DNA of 64,000 bases, from contig JBMTVT010000001.1 of NCBI GenBank assembly GCA_049451635.1, positions 1 through 64,000 of the forward strand. Reading direction: 5' to 3'. Below, piece after piece: positions 8,870 to 19,126 of this stretch. A model generated the notes under the pieces. The model had not been told where the DNA came from. It worked only from the letters and a program-made list of their open reading frames with translations, and did not search any database. Source of the DNA: JBMTVT01 sp049451635. GTDB taxonomy: Bacteria; Bacteroidota; Bacteroidia; Flavobacteriales; Flavobacteriaceae. The translations under genes and the position numbers were made by a program. Numbering within the stretch: the stretch's first letter is position 1; the number at the start of each line of letters is the position of its first letter.

Positions 8870-10996
8870 ATGGCAAGAGATTTAAAATATACAAGAAACA
8901 TAGGTATTGCAGCGCATATTGATGCGGGTAAAACAACAACTACTGAGCGTATACTTTATTATACAGGGGTTTCCCACAAAATAGGTGAGGTACATGATGG
9001 AGCTGCAACTATGGACTGGATGGAGCAAGAGCAAGAGCGTGGTATCACTATTACTTCTGCTGCTACAACCTGTACTTGGCAATTTCCATTGGAAAATGCG
9101 CAACCGACACCTGAAACAAAAGGTTATCACTTTAATATTATTGATACACCTGGTCACGTTGACTTTACTGTTGAGGTAAACCGTTCATTACGTGTATTAG
9201 ATGGTTTGGTGTTTTTATTTAGTGCAGTTGATGGTGTAGAGCCCCAATCAGAAACTAACTGGAGGCTTGCTGATAACTACAAAGTGCCACGTATTGGTTT
9301 TGTAAATAAAATGGACCGTCAAGGTGCAAACTTTTTAGCAGTTTGTCAACAAGTAAAAGACATGTTAAAATCTAATGCAGTGCCAATTGTTTTAAATATT
9401 GGTGACGAAATAGATTTTAAAGGTGTTGTAGATTTAGTTAAGAACAGAGCTATTGTTTGGCATGACGAAACACAAGGGGCAACTTTTGATGTTATCGATA
9501 TTCCAGAAGAATTAAAAGCTGAGGCTAAAAAATACAGAGCATTACTTATTGAAGAAGTAGCAACATATGATGAAAACCTATTGGAAAAATTCATGGAAGA
9601 TGAAGATTCTATTACAGAAGAAGAAGTGCACGCTGCACTTAGAGCTGCTGTAATGGATATGGCAATCATTCCTATGATTTGTGGTTCTTCTTTCAAAAAT
9701 AAAGGGGTTCAGTTTTTATTGGATGCTGTTTGTCGTTATTTACCTTCTCCATTAGATAGAGATAATATTAAAGGTATTAATCCTGAAACAGAAAAAGAGG
9801 AAACACGTAAGCCTGATGTTAATGCGCCATTTTCAGCATTAGCATTTAAAATCGCTACAGACCCATTTGTAGGTCGTTTAGCATTTTTCCGTGCATATTC
9901 AGGTCGTTTAGACGCTGGTTCATATATCTTGAACAATCGCTCTGGTAAAAAAGAACGTATTTCTCGTATTTATCAAATGCACTCTAACAAACAGAATGCT
10001 ATTGATTTTATTGAGGCTGGAGACATTGGTGCTGCTGTAGGGTTTAAAGATATTAAGACTGGGGATACCATGTCTGATGAGAAACACCCAATTGTTTTAG
10101 AATCTATGAACTTCCCCGATCCTGTAATTGGTATCGCGGTTGAGCCTAAAACTAAAGCGGATGTTGATAAACTAGGTATGGCTTTATCAAAATTAGCTGA
10201 GGAAGATCCAACATTTACTGTTAGAACTGATGAAGCTTCAGGACAGACTATCATTTCTGGAATGGGTGAACTTCACTTAGATATTATTGTTGATCGTTTA
10301 CGTCGTGAGTTTAAAGTTGAGGTAAATCAAGGTCAGCCACAAGTTGAGTACAAAGAGGCTATTACACAAAAAGCACAACACAGAGAAGTTTATAAAAAAC
10401 AATCTGGTGGTCGTGGTAAATTCGCTGATATTGTATTTACTCTTGAGCCTGCTGAAGAAGGAAAAGTAGGGTTAGAGTTTATTTCAGAAATTAAAGGTGG
10501 TAACGTTCCTAAAGAATTTATCCCTTCAATTGAGAAAGGATTCAAAATGGCAATGGTTAATGGGCCACTAGCTGGTTATGAAGTTGATGCCATGAAAGTA
10601 ACCTTATTAGATGGGTCTTACCACGATGTGGATTCTGACCAATTATCATTCGAATTAGCTGCAAAACTTGGATTTAAAGCTGCTGCAAAAGCTGCAAAAG
10701 CTGTAATCATGGAACCTATAATGAAACTTGAGGTAATTACGCCTGAAGAAAACATGGGTGATATAGTAGGTGATTTAAATAGAAGAAGAGGTCAAGTTAG
10801 CGACATGGGTGATAGAGCTGGTGCAAAAACTGTAAAGGCTACTGTGCCGTTATCGGAAATGTTTGGTTATGTTACTACATTAAGAACATTGTCATCAGGT
10901 CGTGCAACGTCAACAATGGAATTTTCACATTATGCTGAAACACCTTCAAACATATCTGAAGAAGTGATTAAAGCAGCTAAAGGTGTTGAAGCTTAA
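8870..10996 (+). CDS. fusA: Elongation factor G
   Basis: A 708-residue translational GTPase that drives translocation. G1 is [15 protein letters not shown] (residues 14-28), G3 is [12 protein letters not shown] and G4 is NKMDRQG. The domain IV loop and the C-terminal domain V are complete. Length and motifs fit housekeeping EF-G rather than a tetracycline-protection or EF-G2 type. It lies between rpsG and rpsJ with gaps of 6 and 11 bases, and tuf does not follow, so the str and S10 clusters are joined directly as is common in Flavobacteriia. Confidence 0.98.
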   Translation: MARDLKYTRNIGIAAHIDAGKTTTTERILYYTGVSHKIGEVHDGAATMDWMEQEQERGITITSAATTCTWQFPLENAQPTPETKGYHFNIIDTPGHVDFTVEVNRSLRVLDGLVFLFSAVDGVEPQSETNWRLADNYKVPRIGFVNKMDRQGANFLAVCQQVKDMLKSNAVPIVLNIGDEIDFKGVVDLVKNRAIVWHDETQGATFDVIDIPEELKAEAKKYRALLIEEVATYDENLLEKFMEDEDSITEEEVHAALRAAVMDMAIIPMICGSSFKNKGVQFLLDAVCRYLPSPLDRDNIKGINPETEKEETRKPDVNAPFSALAFKIATDPFVGRLAFFRAYSGRLDAGSYILNNRSGKKERISRIYQMHSNKQNAIDFIEAGDIGAAVGFKDIKTGDTMSDEKHPIVLESMNFPDPVIGIAVEPKTKADVDKLGMALSKLAEEDPTFTVRTDEASGQTIISGMGELHLDIIVDRLRREFKVEVNQGQPQVEYKEAITQKAQHREVYKKQSGGRGKFADIVFTLEPAEEGKVGLEFISEIKGGNVPKEFIPSIEKGFKMAMVNGPLAGYEVDAMKVTLLDGSYHDVDSDQLSFELAAKLGFKAAAKAAKAVIMEPIMKLEVITPEENMGDIVGDLNRRRGQVSDMGDRAGAKTVKATVPLSEMFGYVTTLRTLSSGRATSTMEFSHYAETPSNISEEVIKAAKGVEA

Positions 10997-11007
10997 AATC
11001 TAAGAAA

Positions 11008-11313
11008 ATGAGTCAAAAAATCAGAATAAAATTAAAATCTTACGATCACAATTTGGTAGATAAATCTGCTGACAAGATTGTAAAAACGGTAAAAAGCACC
11101 GGAGCTGTTGTAACTGGGCCAATTCCATTACCAACACATAAGAAAATTTTCACCGTTTTACGTTCTCCACACGTAAACAAGAAATCAAGAGAACAATTTC
11201 AATTAAGCTCTTACAAGCGTTTACTTGATATTTACTCGTCGTCATCAAAAACCATTGATGCGTTAATGAAGCTTGAGTTACCAAGCGGTGTTGAAGTAGA
11301 GATTAAAGTTTAA
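11008..11313 (+). CDS. rpsJ: 30S ribosomal protein uS10
   Basis: A 101-residue protein of the 30S head, which also acts as NusE in antitermination complexes. The start [17 protein letters not shown] and the motif VTGPIPLPT are conserved. It is 11 bases after fusA. Downstream it is separated from rplC by an unusually long, structured spacer of 161 bases (see 11318-11418), whereas most other junctions in this operon are under 25 bases. Confidence 0.98.
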   Translation: MSQKIRIKLKSYDHNLVDKSADKIVKTVKSTGAVVTGPIPLPTHKKIFTVLRSPHVNKKSREQFQLSSYKRLLDIYSSSSKTIDALMKLELPSGVEVEIKV

Positions 11314-11317
11314 TTAA

Positions 11318-11418
11318 TCCCTGCTTGTCAGGTACTAACATGTCCCACCGATGCGGTCGCGGGAAAAACGGAAAAATACATTTCAGGGACGAAAAGTATT
11401 TTGTCCCTGAAATTTTTT
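11318..11418 (+). promoter_or_regulatory. Candidate transcription attenuator between rpsJ and rplC
   Basis: Three stem-loops can be drawn. The first is CCTG/CAGG (11320-11332). The second is TCCC...GGGA (11343-11364) enclosing CCG/CGG. The third is a canonical intrinsic terminator: TTTCAGGGAC (11381-11390) pairs with GTCCCTGAAA (11403-11412), extended inward to about 14 bp, followed by six T (11413-11418). The early segment TCCCTG (11318-11323) is identical to part of the second terminator arm, and GTCCC (11342-11346) likewise complements arm one, so either could act as an antiterminator partner. Transcription of rplC and everything downstream would then depend on which fold wins. In E. coli L4 controls the S10 operon by attenuation before rpsJ; here the candidate lies after it. 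Control by L4 is inference. Confidence 0.6.
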
Positions 11419-11474
11419 AAATAAGAATGTTGAATTAGGTTTCAACGAATAGTAATAATTAATAAATAATAAAT

Positions 11475-12092
11475 ATGTCTGGGTTAATTGGAAAAAAAAT
11501 CGGCATGACCAGCATCTTCGATGACAAGGGGAAAAACATCCCATGTACTGTAATCGAAGCTGGACCATGTATCGTTACCCAAGTCAGAACTAAAGAAGTT
11601 GATGGTTATGAAGCTATCCAACTTGGTTTCGATGACGCGACAGAAAAAAGCGCTACTAAAGCAGACATTGGTCATGCTAAAAAGGCGGGTACTTCTGTAA
11701 AACGTAAAGTTATCGAATTTAAAGGTTTTGATGAGGAGTACAAATTAGGAGATGCTATCACTGTTGAACATTTCATCGAAGGTGAATTTGTTGACATTTC
11801 AGGTACATCAAAAGGTAAAGGATTCCAAGGTGTTGTAAAACGCCATGGTTTTGGTGGTGTAGGTCAAGCTACACACGGTCAACATAACCGTTTAAGAGCG
11901 CCAGGATCTATTGGGGCTGCTTCTTATCCTGCAAGAGTTTTTAAAGGCATGAAAATGGCTGGAAGAATGGGTAATGACCAAGTGAAAGTTGAAAATTTAA
12001 GAGTTTTGAAAGTAGTTCCTGAAAAGAACTTGCTTGTTGTTAAGGGATGTGTGCCCGGGCACAAGAATTCTTATGTAATTATCAGAAAGTAA
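11475..12092 (+). CDS. rplC: 50S ribosomal protein uL3
   Basis: A 205-residue early-assembly protein of the large subunit near the peptidyl transferase centre. The conserved segment [18 protein letters not shown] is clear. The Gln that PrmB methylates in E. coli (after GSIG) is replaced by Ala, so that modification is not expected. The first Met after the attenuator is used. Its stop overlaps the rplD start by one base (TAATG), pointing to translational coupling with L4. Confidence 0.97.
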   Translation: MSGLIGKKIGMTSIFDDKGKNIPCTVIEAGPCIVTQVRTKEVDGYEAIQLGFDDATEKSATKADIGHAKKAGTSVKRKVIEFKGFDEEYKLGDAITVEHFIEGEFVDISGTSKGKGFQGVVKRHGFGGVGQATHGQHNRLRAPGSIGAASYPARVFKGMKMAGRMGNDQVKVENLRVLKVVPEKNLLVVKGCVPGHKNSYVIIRK

Positions 12093-12721
12093 TGAAAGTA
12101 GCAGTTTTAGATATAAACGGAAAAGATACAGGTAGAAAGGCAGACCTTTCTAAAGATGTATTTGCTATTGAGCCTAATAATCACGCAGTATATCTGGATG
12201 TTAAACAATATTTAGCAAACCAACGTCAAGGTACTCACAAATCGAAAGAAAGAGCTGAGATATCTGGAAGTACTCGTAAGATTAAAAAGCAAAAGGGAAC
12301 TGGTACTGCGAGAGCAGGCAGCATTAAGTCTGGAGTTTTTAAAGGTGGTGGACGTATGTTTGGTCCAAGACCTAGAAATTACAGCTTCAAGCTTAATAAA
12401 AATTTAAAGCGTTTAGCACGTAAATCTGCATTGAGCATTAAAGCTAGCGAGCAATCAATTGTAGTATTAGAAGACTTTAATTTTGAGTCTCCAAAAACTA
12501 AAAATTTCACTGCGGTTTTAAAGGCTTTAGATTTGGAGAATAAAAAGTCATTGTTTGTGTTGGGTGGGTCAAATAATAATGTATATTTGTCATCGCGTAA
12601 TTTAAAAGGCTCTGAAGTTATAACTAACTCAGAACTAAACACTTACAAGATTTTAAACGCAAATCAAGTAGTGCTTTTAGAAGGCGCTCTAGAAGGAATT
12701 GAAACAAACTTAAGTAAATAA
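12092..12721 (+). CDS. rplD: 50S ribosomal protein uL4
   Basis: A longer frame opens at 12047, but the start at 12092 ([19 protein letters not shown]) is correct by family comparison and gives 209 residues. The extended loop region with [13 protein letters not shown] and [12 protein letters not shown] that lines the exit tunnel is conserved. uL4 is the autoregulator of the S10 operon in E. coli, acting by attenuation and translation block, which makes it a candidate effector for the structure upstream of rplC. The gene overlaps rplC by one base and precedes rplW by 7. Confidence 0.97.
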   Translation: MKVAVLDINGKDTGRKADLSKDVFAIEPNNHAVYLDVKQYLANQRQGTHKSKERAEISGSTRKIKKQKGTGTARAGSIKSGVFKGGGRMFGPRPRNYSFKLNKNLKRLARKSALSIKASEQSIVVLEDFNFESPKTKNFTAVLKALDLENKKSLFVLGGSNNNVYLSSRNLKGSEVITNSELNTYKILNANQVVLLEGALEGIETNLSK

Positions 12722-12728
12722 GAAACAG

Positions 12729-13019
12729 ATGAGTATCTTAATTAAACCTATGATCACAGAAAAAGCAACAGCTAATAGCGAGTTAAGAAACTGCTATACT
12801 TTTGCAGTGAATACAAAGGCGAACAAGGTGGAAATTAAAAAAGCGGTAGAGGCTGCTTATGGTGTTTCTGTTGAAAAAGTTCGTACTATAAATGTCCGTC
12901 CAGATAGAAAAACCCGTTACACAAAAACAGGTATTCAACATGGTAAAACAAATGCTGTTAAAAAAGCAATTGTACAACTGGCGGAAGGTGAAATGATTGA
13001 TTTATACAGTAACATGTAA
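12729..13019 (+). CDS. rplW: 50S ribosomal protein uL23
   Basis: A 96-residue protein at the tunnel exit, where trigger factor and the signal recognition particle dock. The start MSILIKPMITEKATA and the KANKVEIKKAVEAAYGV segment are typical. Standard place between L4 and L2, with gaps of 7 and 10 bases. Confidence 0.97.
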   Translation: MSILIKPMITEKATANSELRNCYTFAVNTKANKVEIKKAVEAAYGVSVEKVRTINVRPDRKTRYTKTGIQHGKTNAVKKAIVQLAEGEMIDLYSNM

Positions 13020-13029
13020 TTAGACAACA

Positions 13030-13857
13030 ATGTCAGTAAGAAAATTAAAACCAATCACACCGGGACAGCGATTTAGAGTAGTAAATGGGTATGACGCCAT
13101 AACTACTGATAAGCCGGAAAAGAGCTTGCTCGTTCCGAATAAAAAGTCTGGTGGTAGAAATAGTCAAGGAAAAATGACCATGCGCTATATAGGTGGTGGT
13201 CATAAAAGAAAGTATCGTATTATCGATTTTAAAAGAGACAAGGCAGGTATTCCTGCTGAGGTTAAATCGATAGAATACGATCCTAACAGAACAGCTTTTA
13301 TCGCATTATTGAACTATCAAGATGGTGAAAAAAGGTACATTATTGCACAAAATGGGTTACAGGTTGGGCAAAATGTTGTTTCTGGTAAAGAAGGTGTTGC
13401 TCCTGAAATTGGAAATGCGATGCCATTAAGTGAAATTCCATTAGGAACTATTATTTCTTGTGTAGAGTTACGTCCAGGACAGGGAGCAATTATGGCTCGT
13501 AGTGCTGGTGCTTTTGCTCAATTAATGGCAAGAGATGGTAAGTTTGCTACTATAAAATTACCTTCTGGAGAAACAAGACTTATTCTTGTTAACTGTATGG
13601 CTACAATTGGAGTAATATCTAATTCCGATCATCAGTTGTTAGTAGGAGGTAAAGCTGGTAGAACAAGATGGTTAGGAAGAAGACCACGTACCAGACCAGT
13701 AGTAATGAACCCTGTTGATCACCCTATGGGAGGTGGTGAGGGTAAATCATCTGGAGGACACCCTCGTTCTAGAAATGGTATACCAGCTAAAGGATATAGA
13801 ACTCGTTCTAAAAAGAATGCAAGTAATAAATATATTGTAGAACGTAGAAAGAAATAA
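13030..13857 (+). CDS. rplB: 50S ribosomal protein uL2
   Basis: A 275-residue protein close to the peptidyl transferase centre, needed for subunit joining. The C-terminal block [20 protein letters not shown] carries the conserved His thought to matter for activity, and the basic tail ending [10 protein letters not shown] is complete. It is 10 bases after rplW and 3 before rpsS. Confidence 0.98.
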   Translation: MSVRKLKPITPGQRFRVVNGYDAITTDKPEKSLLVPNKKSGGRNSQGKMTMRYIGGGHKRKYRIIDFKRDKAGIPAEVKSIEYDPNRTAFIALLNYQDGEKRYIIAQNGLQVGQNVVSGKEGVAPEIGNAMPLSEIPLGTIISCVELRPGQGAIMARSAGAFAQLMARDGKFATIKLPSGETRLILVNCMATIGVISNSDHQLLVGGKAGRTRWLGRRPRTRPVVMNPVDHPMGGGEGKSSGGHPRSRNGIPAKGYRTRSKKNASNKYIVERRKK

Positions 13858-13860
13858 GAC

Positions 13861-14139
13861 ATGGCAAGATCATTAAAAAAAGGACCTTACGTTCATTATA
13901 AATTAGAAAGTAAAGTAGCTGCAAATGTTGAAGCTAACAAAAAAACAGTTATCAAAACTTGGTCTAGAGCCAGTATGATTACTCCGGATTTTGTTGGACA
14001 AACAATAGCAGTACACAATGGCCGTCAATTTGTGCCAGTTTATGTAACTGAAAACATGGTAGGTCATAAATTAGGAGAATTTTCACCAACACGTTCATTC
14101 CGTGGACATGCAGGTGCTAAAAATAAAGGTAAAAAGTAG
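13861..14139 (+). CDS. rpsS: 30S ribosomal protein uS19
   Basis: A 92-residue protein of the 30S head which contacts the A-site finger with uS13. The N-terminal [15 protein letters not shown] and the C-terminal [14 protein letters not shown] are standard. Gap to rplB 3 bases, to rplV 6. Confidence 0.98.
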   Translation: MARSLKKGPYVHYKLESKVAANVEANKKTVIKTWSRASMITPDFVGQTIAVHNGRQFVPVYVTENMVGHKLGEFSPTRSFRGHAGAKNKGKK

Positions 14140-14145
14140 TAAGCT

Positions 14146-14553
14146 ATGGGAAGTCGTAAAAAACAAATGGCAGACGCTATTAAGGAAGCGAAAAAGGAAG
14201 TTGCCTTTGCAAAACTTAATAATTGTCCTACATCACCAAGAAAAATGCGCTTAGTAGCCGATTTAGTAAGAGGTGAAAAGGTGGAAAATGCACTTAATAT
14301 CTTAAAATTCAACCAAAAAGAAGCATCAGCTCGTTTGGAGAAACTGTTATTATCAGCTATCGCAAACTGGCAAGCAAAGAATGAAGATGCTGATTTTGAA
14401 TCTGCAGAATTATTTGTAAAGGAGATACGAGTTGATGGCGGGTCTATGTTAAAAAGATTGCGTCCAGCACCTCAAGGTCGTGCACACAGAATTAGAAAAC
14501 GTTCGAACCATGTAACATTAGTGGTTGGAGCTAACAATAACACACAAGCTTAA
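14146..14553 (+). CDS. rplV: 50S ribosomal protein uL22
   Basis: A 135-residue protein whose long hairpin lines the peptide exit tunnel near the macrolide site. The conserved [17 protein letters not shown] and the hairpin end [18 protein letters not shown] are intact, without the deletions seen in macrolide-resistant mutants. Its N-terminus carries an extra basic helix (residues 1-22). Confidence 0.97.
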   Translation: MGSRKKQMADAIKEAKKEVAFAKLNNCPTSPRKMRLVADLVRGEKVENALNILKFNQKEASARLEKLLLSAIANWQAKNEDADFESAELFVKEIRVDGGSMLKRLRPAPQGRAHRIRKRSNHVTLVVGANNNTQA

Positions 14554-14560
14554 TAAGAGT

Positions 14561-15280
14561 ATGGGACAAAAAACAAATCCAATCGGAAATCGCTTAGGAA
14601 TTATCAGAGGATGGGAATCTAACTGGTACGGAGGAAACGATTATGGCGACAAACTTGCCGAAGACGATAAGATTAGAAAATACGTTCACGCGCGTTTATC
14701 TAAGGCTAGTGTAAGTCGAGTAATTATTGAAAGAACTTTAAAACTTGTAACCGTTACTATCACTACGGCTCGTCCAGGTATCATTATTGGTAAAGGCGGT
14801 CAAGAGGTAGACAAGTTAAAAGAAGAGCTTAAAAAAATTACTGGAAAAGAAGTTCAGATTAACATCTTTGAAATCAAAAGACCTGAACTAGACGCATTCT
14901 TAGTGGCATCAAGTATTGCGCGTCAAATTGAGAACCGTATCTCTTACCGTCGTGCAATTAAAATGGCTATCGCCGCTACAATGCGAATGAATGCTGAAGG
15001 AATTAAAATTCAAATTAGTGGACGTTTAAACGGTGCTGAAATGGCACGTAGCGAGCACTACAAAGAAGGACGTATTCCTTTATCAACCTTTAGAGCCGAT
15101 ATTGACTATGCTTTAGTTGAAGCACACACTACTTATGGTAGATTGGGTGTTAAAGTATGGATCATGAAAGGTGAAGTATATGGTAAAAGAGAACTTTCTC
15201 CGCTTGTTGGTTTATCTAAGAAGCAAGGTGGAAAAGGTGGAGCAGGACGTGGAAACAAAACCCCTCGTCGAAGAAAGTAA
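14561..15280 (+). CDS. rpsC: 30S ribosomal protein uS3
   Basis: The frame is open from 14525, but the start at 14561 ([18 protein letters not shown]) fits the family and lies 7 bases after rplV; product 239 residues. It contains the KH-type motif [14 protein letters not shown] and a Lys/Arg/Gly-rich C-terminal tail ([17 protein letters not shown]). uS3 lines the mRNA entry channel and takes part in helicase activity of the ribosome. Confidence 0.97.
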   Translation: MGQKTNPIGNRLGIIRGWESNWYGGNDYGDKLAEDDKIRKYVHARLSKASVSRVIIERTLKLVTVTITTARPGIIIGKGGQEVDKLKEELKKITGKEVQINIFEIKRPELDAFLVASSIARQIENRISYRRAIKMAIAATMRMNAEGIKIQISGRLNGAEMARSEHYKEGRIPLSTFRADIDYALVEAHTTYGRLGVKVWIMKGEVYGKRELSPLVGLSKKQGGKGGAGRGNKTPRRRK

Positions 15281-15301
15281 TTTTTTATAAAGTAAAGAAA
15301 A

Positions 15302-15721
15302 ATGTTACAGCCTAAAAGAACAAAATTTCGTAAGCAACAAAAGGGACGCATGAAAGGTATTTCCCAAAGAGGAAACCAGCTTTCAAGTGGAACTTTTGGA
15401 ATAAAAGCATTAGATTCTGTGTTTATCACATCGCGTCAAATAGAAGCAGCTCGTATTGCCGCCACGCGTTACATGAAAAGAGAAGGACAACTTTGGATTA
15501 AAATATTTCCAGATAAGCCTATTACAAAAAAGCCTCTTGAAGTACGTATGGGTAAAGGTAAAGGTGCCGTAGAGTATTGGGTAGCTGTTGTAAAACCTGG
15601 AAGAGTTTTATTTGAAGTAGGAGGTGTACCACTAGACATCGCAAAAGAAGCATTACGTTTAGCAGCACAAAAACTACCAGTAAAAACTAAGTTTTTAATC
15701 GCTAGAGATTACGAAGCATAA
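15302..15721 (+). CDS. rplP: 50S ribosomal protein uL16
   Basis: A 139-residue protein at the A-site side of the central protuberance. The segment [19 protein letters not shown] is intact, with the Arg that is hydroxylated by YcfD-type oxygenases in some bacteria. 21 bases follow rpsC, which is longer than its neighbours but shows no structure. Confidence 0.97.
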   Translation: MLQPKRTKFRKQQKGRMKGISQRGNQLSSGTFGIKALDSVFITSRQIEAARIAATRYMKREGQLWIKIFPDKPITKKPLEVRMGKGKGAVEYWVAVVKPGRVLFEVGGVPLDIAKEALRLAAQKLPVKTKFLIARDYEA

Positions 15722-15734
15722 TTTATTTGATATT

Positions 15735-15926
15735 ATGAAACAATCAGAAATTAAAGAATTATCTGTAGCTGAGTTACAAGAGAAGCTTAGTGAAACTAAA
15801 AAGAGTTATTCAGACCTTAAATTGGCTCATGCAATATCTCCTTTAGAAAATCCAATTCAACTACGTGCCATTAGACGTACCGTAGCTAGAATTGCGACTG
15901 AATTAACTAAAAGAGATTCACAATAA
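15735..15926 (+). CDS. rpmC: 50S ribosomal protein uL29
   Basis: A 63-residue two-helix protein at the tunnel exit. MKQSEIKELSVAELQEKL and the basic RAIRRTVARIATEL helix are characteristic. Usual place between L16 and S17. Confidence 0.95.
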   Translation: MKQSEIKELSVAELQEKLSETKKSYSDLKLAHAISPLENPIQLRAIRRTVARIATELTKRDSQ

Positions 15927-15938
15927 TTCTGCTTAAAG

Positions 15939-16196
15939 ATGGAAACAAGAAATTTAAGAAAAGAACGTATAGGAGTTGTTACAAGTAACAAGATGCAGAA
16001 ATCTATTGTGGTTTCTGAGGTGAAAAAAGTAAAACACCCTATGTATGGTAAGTTCGTGTTAAAAACAAAAAAATATGTTGCACACGACGAAAAAAATGAC
16101 TGCAACGAAGGAGATACTGTAAGAATCATGGAAACAAGACCTTTAAGTAAATCTAAATGTTGGAGATTAGTTGAAATAATTGAAAGAGCGAAATAA
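15939..16196 (+). CDS. rpsQ: 30S ribosomal protein uS17
   Basis: An 85-residue primary 16S binding protein with an OB fold. [19 protein letters not shown] and the C-terminal [19 protein letters not shown] match the family. 2 bases separate it from rplN. Confidence 0.97.
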   Translation: METRNLRKERIGVVTSNKMQKSIVVSEVKKVKHPMYGKFVLKTKKYVAHDEKNDCNEGDTVRIMETRPLSKSKCWRLVEIIERAK

Positions 16197-16198
16197 TT

Positions 16199-16567
16199 AT
16201 GGTACAGCAAGAATCAAGATTAAAAGTAGCAGATAACACTGGAGCAAAAGAAGTATTAACTATACGTGTTCTAGGTGGTACTAAAAGAAGATACGCTTCT
16301 GTTGGAGACAAAATTGTAGTTTCTGTAAAAGATGCAACACCTAATGGAAACATAAAAAAAGGTGCCGTATCTACAGCAGTTGTAGTGCGTACTGTAAAAG
16401 AAGTAAGAAGACCAGACGGATCATATATTAGATTTGATGATAATGCTTGTGTTTTATTGAACCCAGCAGGTGAGATGAGAGGAACACGTGTATTTGGTCC
16501 TGTTGCTAGAGAACTTCGTGATAAACAATTCATGAAAATTGTATCATTAGCACCAGAAGTGCTTTAA
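16199..16567 (+). CDS. rplN: 50S ribosomal protein uL14
   Basis: A 122-residue protein at the subunit interface, the binding place of the silencing factor RsfS in other bacteria. [19 protein letters not shown] and the C-terminal [23 protein letters not shown] are near-invariant family signatures. Confidence 0.98.
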   Translation: MVQQESRLKVADNTGAKEVLTIRVLGGTKRRYASVGDKIVVSVKDATPNGNIKKGAVSTAVVVRTVKEVRRPDGSYIRFDDNACVLLNPAGEMRGTRVFGPVARELRDKQFMKIVSLAPEVL

Positions 16568-16579
16568 TACATTATTAAG

Positions 16580-16891
16580 ATGACAAAGCTTAAAATAAAA
16601 ACTGGAGATACCGTAAAAGTAATTGCTGGAGACCACAAAGGATCTGAAGGTAAAGTACAAAAGGTATTAATAGATAAGAACAAAGCCATCGTTGAGGGTG
16701 TGAACTTGGTTAAGAAGCATGCAAAACCAAGTGCACAAAATCCACAAGGAGGCATTGTAGAGAAAGAAGCACCAATTCATATTTCTAACTTATCGTTGTT
16801 AACTTCAAAAGGAGAAACAACTCGAGTTGGTTACAGAATGGAAGGTGATAAAAAAGTAAGATTTTCAACAAAATCTAATGAAGTAATATAG
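16580..16891 (+). CDS. rplX: 50S ribosomal protein uL24
   Basis: A 103-residue assembly-initiator protein of the large subunit with an N-terminal KOW motif ([20 protein letters not shown]). Usual place, 12 bases after rplN and 2 before rplE. Confidence 0.97.
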   Translation: MTKLKIKTGDTVKVIAGDHKGSEGKVQKVLIDKNKAIVEGVNLVKKHAKPSAQNPQGGIVEKEAPIHISNLSLLTSKGETTRVGYRMEGDKKVRFSTKSNEVI

Positions 16892-16893
16892 TT

Positions 16894-17445
16894 ATGGCAT
16901 ATTCACCAAGACTTAAAGAAGAGTATAAAAGCAGAGTAATTGCAGCTCTTACAGACGAATTTGGATATAAAAATGTAATGCAAGTTCCTAAACTGCAAAA
17001 GATAGTAATATCTAAAGGAGTTGGAGCAGCCGTTGCAGACAAAAAGTTAATAGACTACGCTGTAGAAGAATTAACAACTATATCCGGGCAAAAAGCCGTA
17101 GCAACAATTTCTAAAAAAGACGTTGCATCATTCAAACTACGTAAAGGTATGCCAATTGGTGTAAAAGTGACTTTACGTGGCGAAAGAATGTACGAATTTT
17201 TAGATCGTTTAGTAACTTCTGCCTTACCTCGAGTAAGAGATTTTAACGGTATAAAAGCTACAGGATTTGATGGCCGTGGTAATTACAATTTAGGAGTTAC
17301 AGAGCAAATCATTTTCCCAGAAATCAATATTGATAAAGTGAACAAAATTTCTGGAATGGATATTACATTTGTAACCACAGCTGAAACTGATAAAGAAGCA
17401 AAATCATTATTAACTGAATTAGGGTTACCTTTTAAAAAGAACTAA
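16894..17445 (+). CDS. rplE: 50S ribosomal protein uL5
   Basis: A 183-residue 5S rRNA binding protein of the central protuberance. [20 protein letters not shown] at the N-terminus and [11 protein letters not shown] are conserved. In E. coli the S8 repressor binds the mRNA at the start of this gene; no comparable spacer exists here (2 bases after rplX), and structure is found instead before rpsH. Confidence 0.98.
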   Translation: MAYSPRLKEEYKSRVIAALTDEFGYKNVMQVPKLQKIVISKGVGAAVADKKLIDYAVEELTTISGQKAVATISKKDVASFKLRKGMPIGVKVTLRGERMYEFLDRLVTSALPRVRDFNGIKATGFDGRGNYNLGVTEQIIFPEINIDKVNKISGMDITFVTTAETDKEAKSLLTELGLPFKKN

Positions 17446-17448
17446 GAT

Positions 17449-17718
17449 ATGGCTAAAGAATCAATGAAAGCCCGTGAGGTAAAAAGAGCTAAAACAGTAG
17501 CAAAGTATGCTGAAAAGCGTAAAGCTTTAAAAGAAGCTGGCGATTATGAAGCATTACAAAAGTTGCCTAAAAATGCTTCTCCAATTCGTCAACATAACAG
17601 ATGTAAACTAACAGGTAGACCAAAAGGATACATGAGAACTTTTGGTATTTCTCGAGTGACATTTAGAGAAATGGCTAACCAAGGTTTAATACCAGGTGTT
17701 AGAAAAGCAAGTTGGTAA
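17449..17718 (+). CDS. rpsN: 30S ribosomal protein uS14, long zinc-free form
   Basis: An 89-residue protein of the 30S head. It is the long form that lacks the two CxxC zinc pairs of the 61-residue type; a single Cys remains in [17 protein letters not shown]. The C-terminal [11 protein letters not shown] is standard. Three bases follow rplE. Confidence 0.97.
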   Translation: MAKESMKAREVKRAKTVAKYAEKRKALKEAGDYEALQKLPKNASPIRQHNRCKLTGRPKGYMRTFGISRVTFREMANQGLIPGVRKASW

Positions 17719-17734
17719 AAAAGAATTATAAATT

Positions 17735-17773
17735 GGTTTTAGGTTCAAAAGGAAATAGTTCCGTTTGAAAACC
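17735..17773 (+). promoter_or_regulatory. Hairpin in the spacer before rpsH
   Basis: The 75-base rpsN-rpsH spacer can fold into one long hairpin. GGTT (17735-17738) pairs with AACC (17770-17773), TTCAAA (17744-17749) with TTTGAA (17764-17769), and GGAA (17751-17754) with TTCC (17759-17762), leaving an ATAG loop and an A/G mismatch. There is no T-run after it, so it is not a terminator. Directly upstream of the S8 gene, it may be a translational operator for S8, which is inference. Confidence 0.45.
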
Positions 17774-17793
17774 ATTACCGCAAATTAATAAAT

Positions 17794-18192
17794 ATGTATA
17801 CAGATCCAATAGCGGATTATCTTACTAGAATTAGAAATGCAGTGCGTGCTAACCACAGAGTGGTTGAGATACCTGCATCTAATTTAAAGAAAGACATAAC
17901 TAAAATATTATTCGAACAAGGATATATTTTAAGTTATAAGTTTGATGATTCAACCGTACAAGGAACAATTAAAATTGCCCTTAAGTACAACAAAGAAACA
18001 AAAGAACCAGTAATTAAGAAACTTCAAAGAATTAGTACACCAGGTTTACGTAAGTATGCTGGAGCTAATGAATTACCTAGAATCCTTAATGGCCTTGGTG
18101 TTGCTATCGTTTCTACTTCTCACGGAGTTATGACGGGTAAACAAGCTAAAAGAGAGAATGTAGGTGGCGAAGTTTTATGTTACGTTTACTAA
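17794..18192 (+). CDS. rpsH: 30S ribosomal protein uS8
   Basis: A 132-residue primary 16S rRNA binding protein of the platform. YTDPIADYLTRIRNAVRANH at the N-terminus and STSHGVMTGKQAKRENVGGE at the C-terminus are diagnostic. uS8 is the autoregulator of the spc operon in E. coli. The 75-base structured spacer in front of this gene (17735-17773) is a possible control site. Confidence 0.98.
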   Translation: MYTDPIADYLTRIRNAVRANHRVVEIPASNLKKDITKILFEQGYILSYKFDDSTVQGTIKIALKYNKETKEPVIKKLQRISTPGLRKYAGANELPRILNGLGVAIVSTSHGVMTGKQAKRENVGGEVLCYVY

Positions 18193-18210
18193 TTTAAAAA
18201 CCTAAAAGAA

Positions 18211-18753
18211 ATGTCAAGAATAGGAAATAATCCAGTAGCCATTCCAGAAGGTGTAACAGTAGACGTTAAAGATAACGTACTAACTGTAAAAGGAAAATTA
18301 GGAGAACTAACACAAGAATTTGATACTGTTGAAATAAAGATTGAAGAAGGTAATGTAGTTGTTACCCGTTCTGCTGATACTAAAGATCAAAAAGCTAAAC
18401 ACGGTTTATATAGAGCTTTAGTAAATAACATGATTGCAGGTGTATCTAAAGGATGGACTAAACAGTTAGAATTGGTAGGTGTAGGTTACAGAGCATCAAA
18501 CCAAGGACAAAAATTAGATTTAGCCTTAGGGTTTTCCCATAATATTATTTTAGATATAGCTCCAGAAGTAAATGTGGAAACAGTGTCAGAAAAAGGTAAG
18601 AACCCAATTGTAAAACTAACGTCTTTCGATAAACAACTTGTTGGTCAAGTAGCAGCAAAAATCCGTGGTTTTAGAAAACCAGAACCTTATAAAGGGAAAG
18701 GAATCAAGTTTGTTGGTGAACAAATAAGAAGAAAAGCAGGTAAATCAGCTTAA
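18211..18753 (+). CDS. rplF: 50S ribosomal protein uL6
   Basis: A 180-residue two-domain protein near the sarcin-ricin loop. [17 protein letters not shown] and the C-terminal [20 protein letters not shown] are family hallmarks. Confidence 0.98.
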   Translation: MSRIGNNPVAIPEGVTVDVKDNVLTVKGKLGELTQEFDTVEIKIEEGNVVVTRSADTKDQKAKHGLYRALVNNMIAGVSKGWTKQLELVGVGYRASNQGQKLDLALGFSHNIILDIAPEVNVETVSEKGKNPIVKLTSFDKQLVGQVAAKIRGFRKPEPYKGKGIKFVGEQIRRKAGKSA

Positions 18754-18763
18754 TAAATTAGTT

Positions 18764-19120
18764 ATGGCATTAACAAAGAATCAAAGAAGATTAAGGATAA
18801 AAAGCAGAATCCGTAAGATAGTTTCTGGAACAGAAGCTAGACCTAGATTAACTGTTTTTAGAAGCAATAAAGAAATTTATGCTCAAATAGTTGATGATGT
18901 AACTGGTAAAACAATCAGTGCATCATCTTCAAGAGATAAAGATATTAGTTCTGCTAAAGCTACTAAAATTGAAGTTGCCGCATTAGTTGGTAAAGCAATT
19001 GCAGAAAAAGCTTTAAAAGCTGGTATTGAAACCATTGCTTTTGATAGAGGTGGATATTTATATCATGGTAGAGTAAAATCATTAGCAGACGGAGCTAGAG
19101 AAGCAGGACTAAAATTTTAA
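18764..19120 (+). CDS. rplR: 50S ribosomal protein uL18
   Basis: A 118-residue 5S rRNA binding protein. [20 protein letters not shown] and the C-terminal [20 protein letters not shown] are typical. Ten bases follow rplF. Confidence 0.97.
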   Translation: MALTKNQRRLRIKSRIRKIVSGTEARPRLTVFRSNKEIYAQIVDDVTGKTISASSSRDKDISSAKATKIEVAALVGKAIAEKALKAGIETIAFDRGGYLYHGRVKSLADGAREAGLKF

Positions 19121-19126
19121 GAAATT

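Noticed and set aside
12047..12091. Upstream extension of the rplD frame ([15 protein letters not shown]...)
   Set aside because: It lies inside the end of rplC; the family start [12 protein letters not shown] is at 12092 and overlaps the rplC stop by one base.
14525..14560. Upstream extension of the rpsC frame
   Set aside because: It overlaps the end of rplV; uS3 starts [10 protein letters not shown] at 14561.
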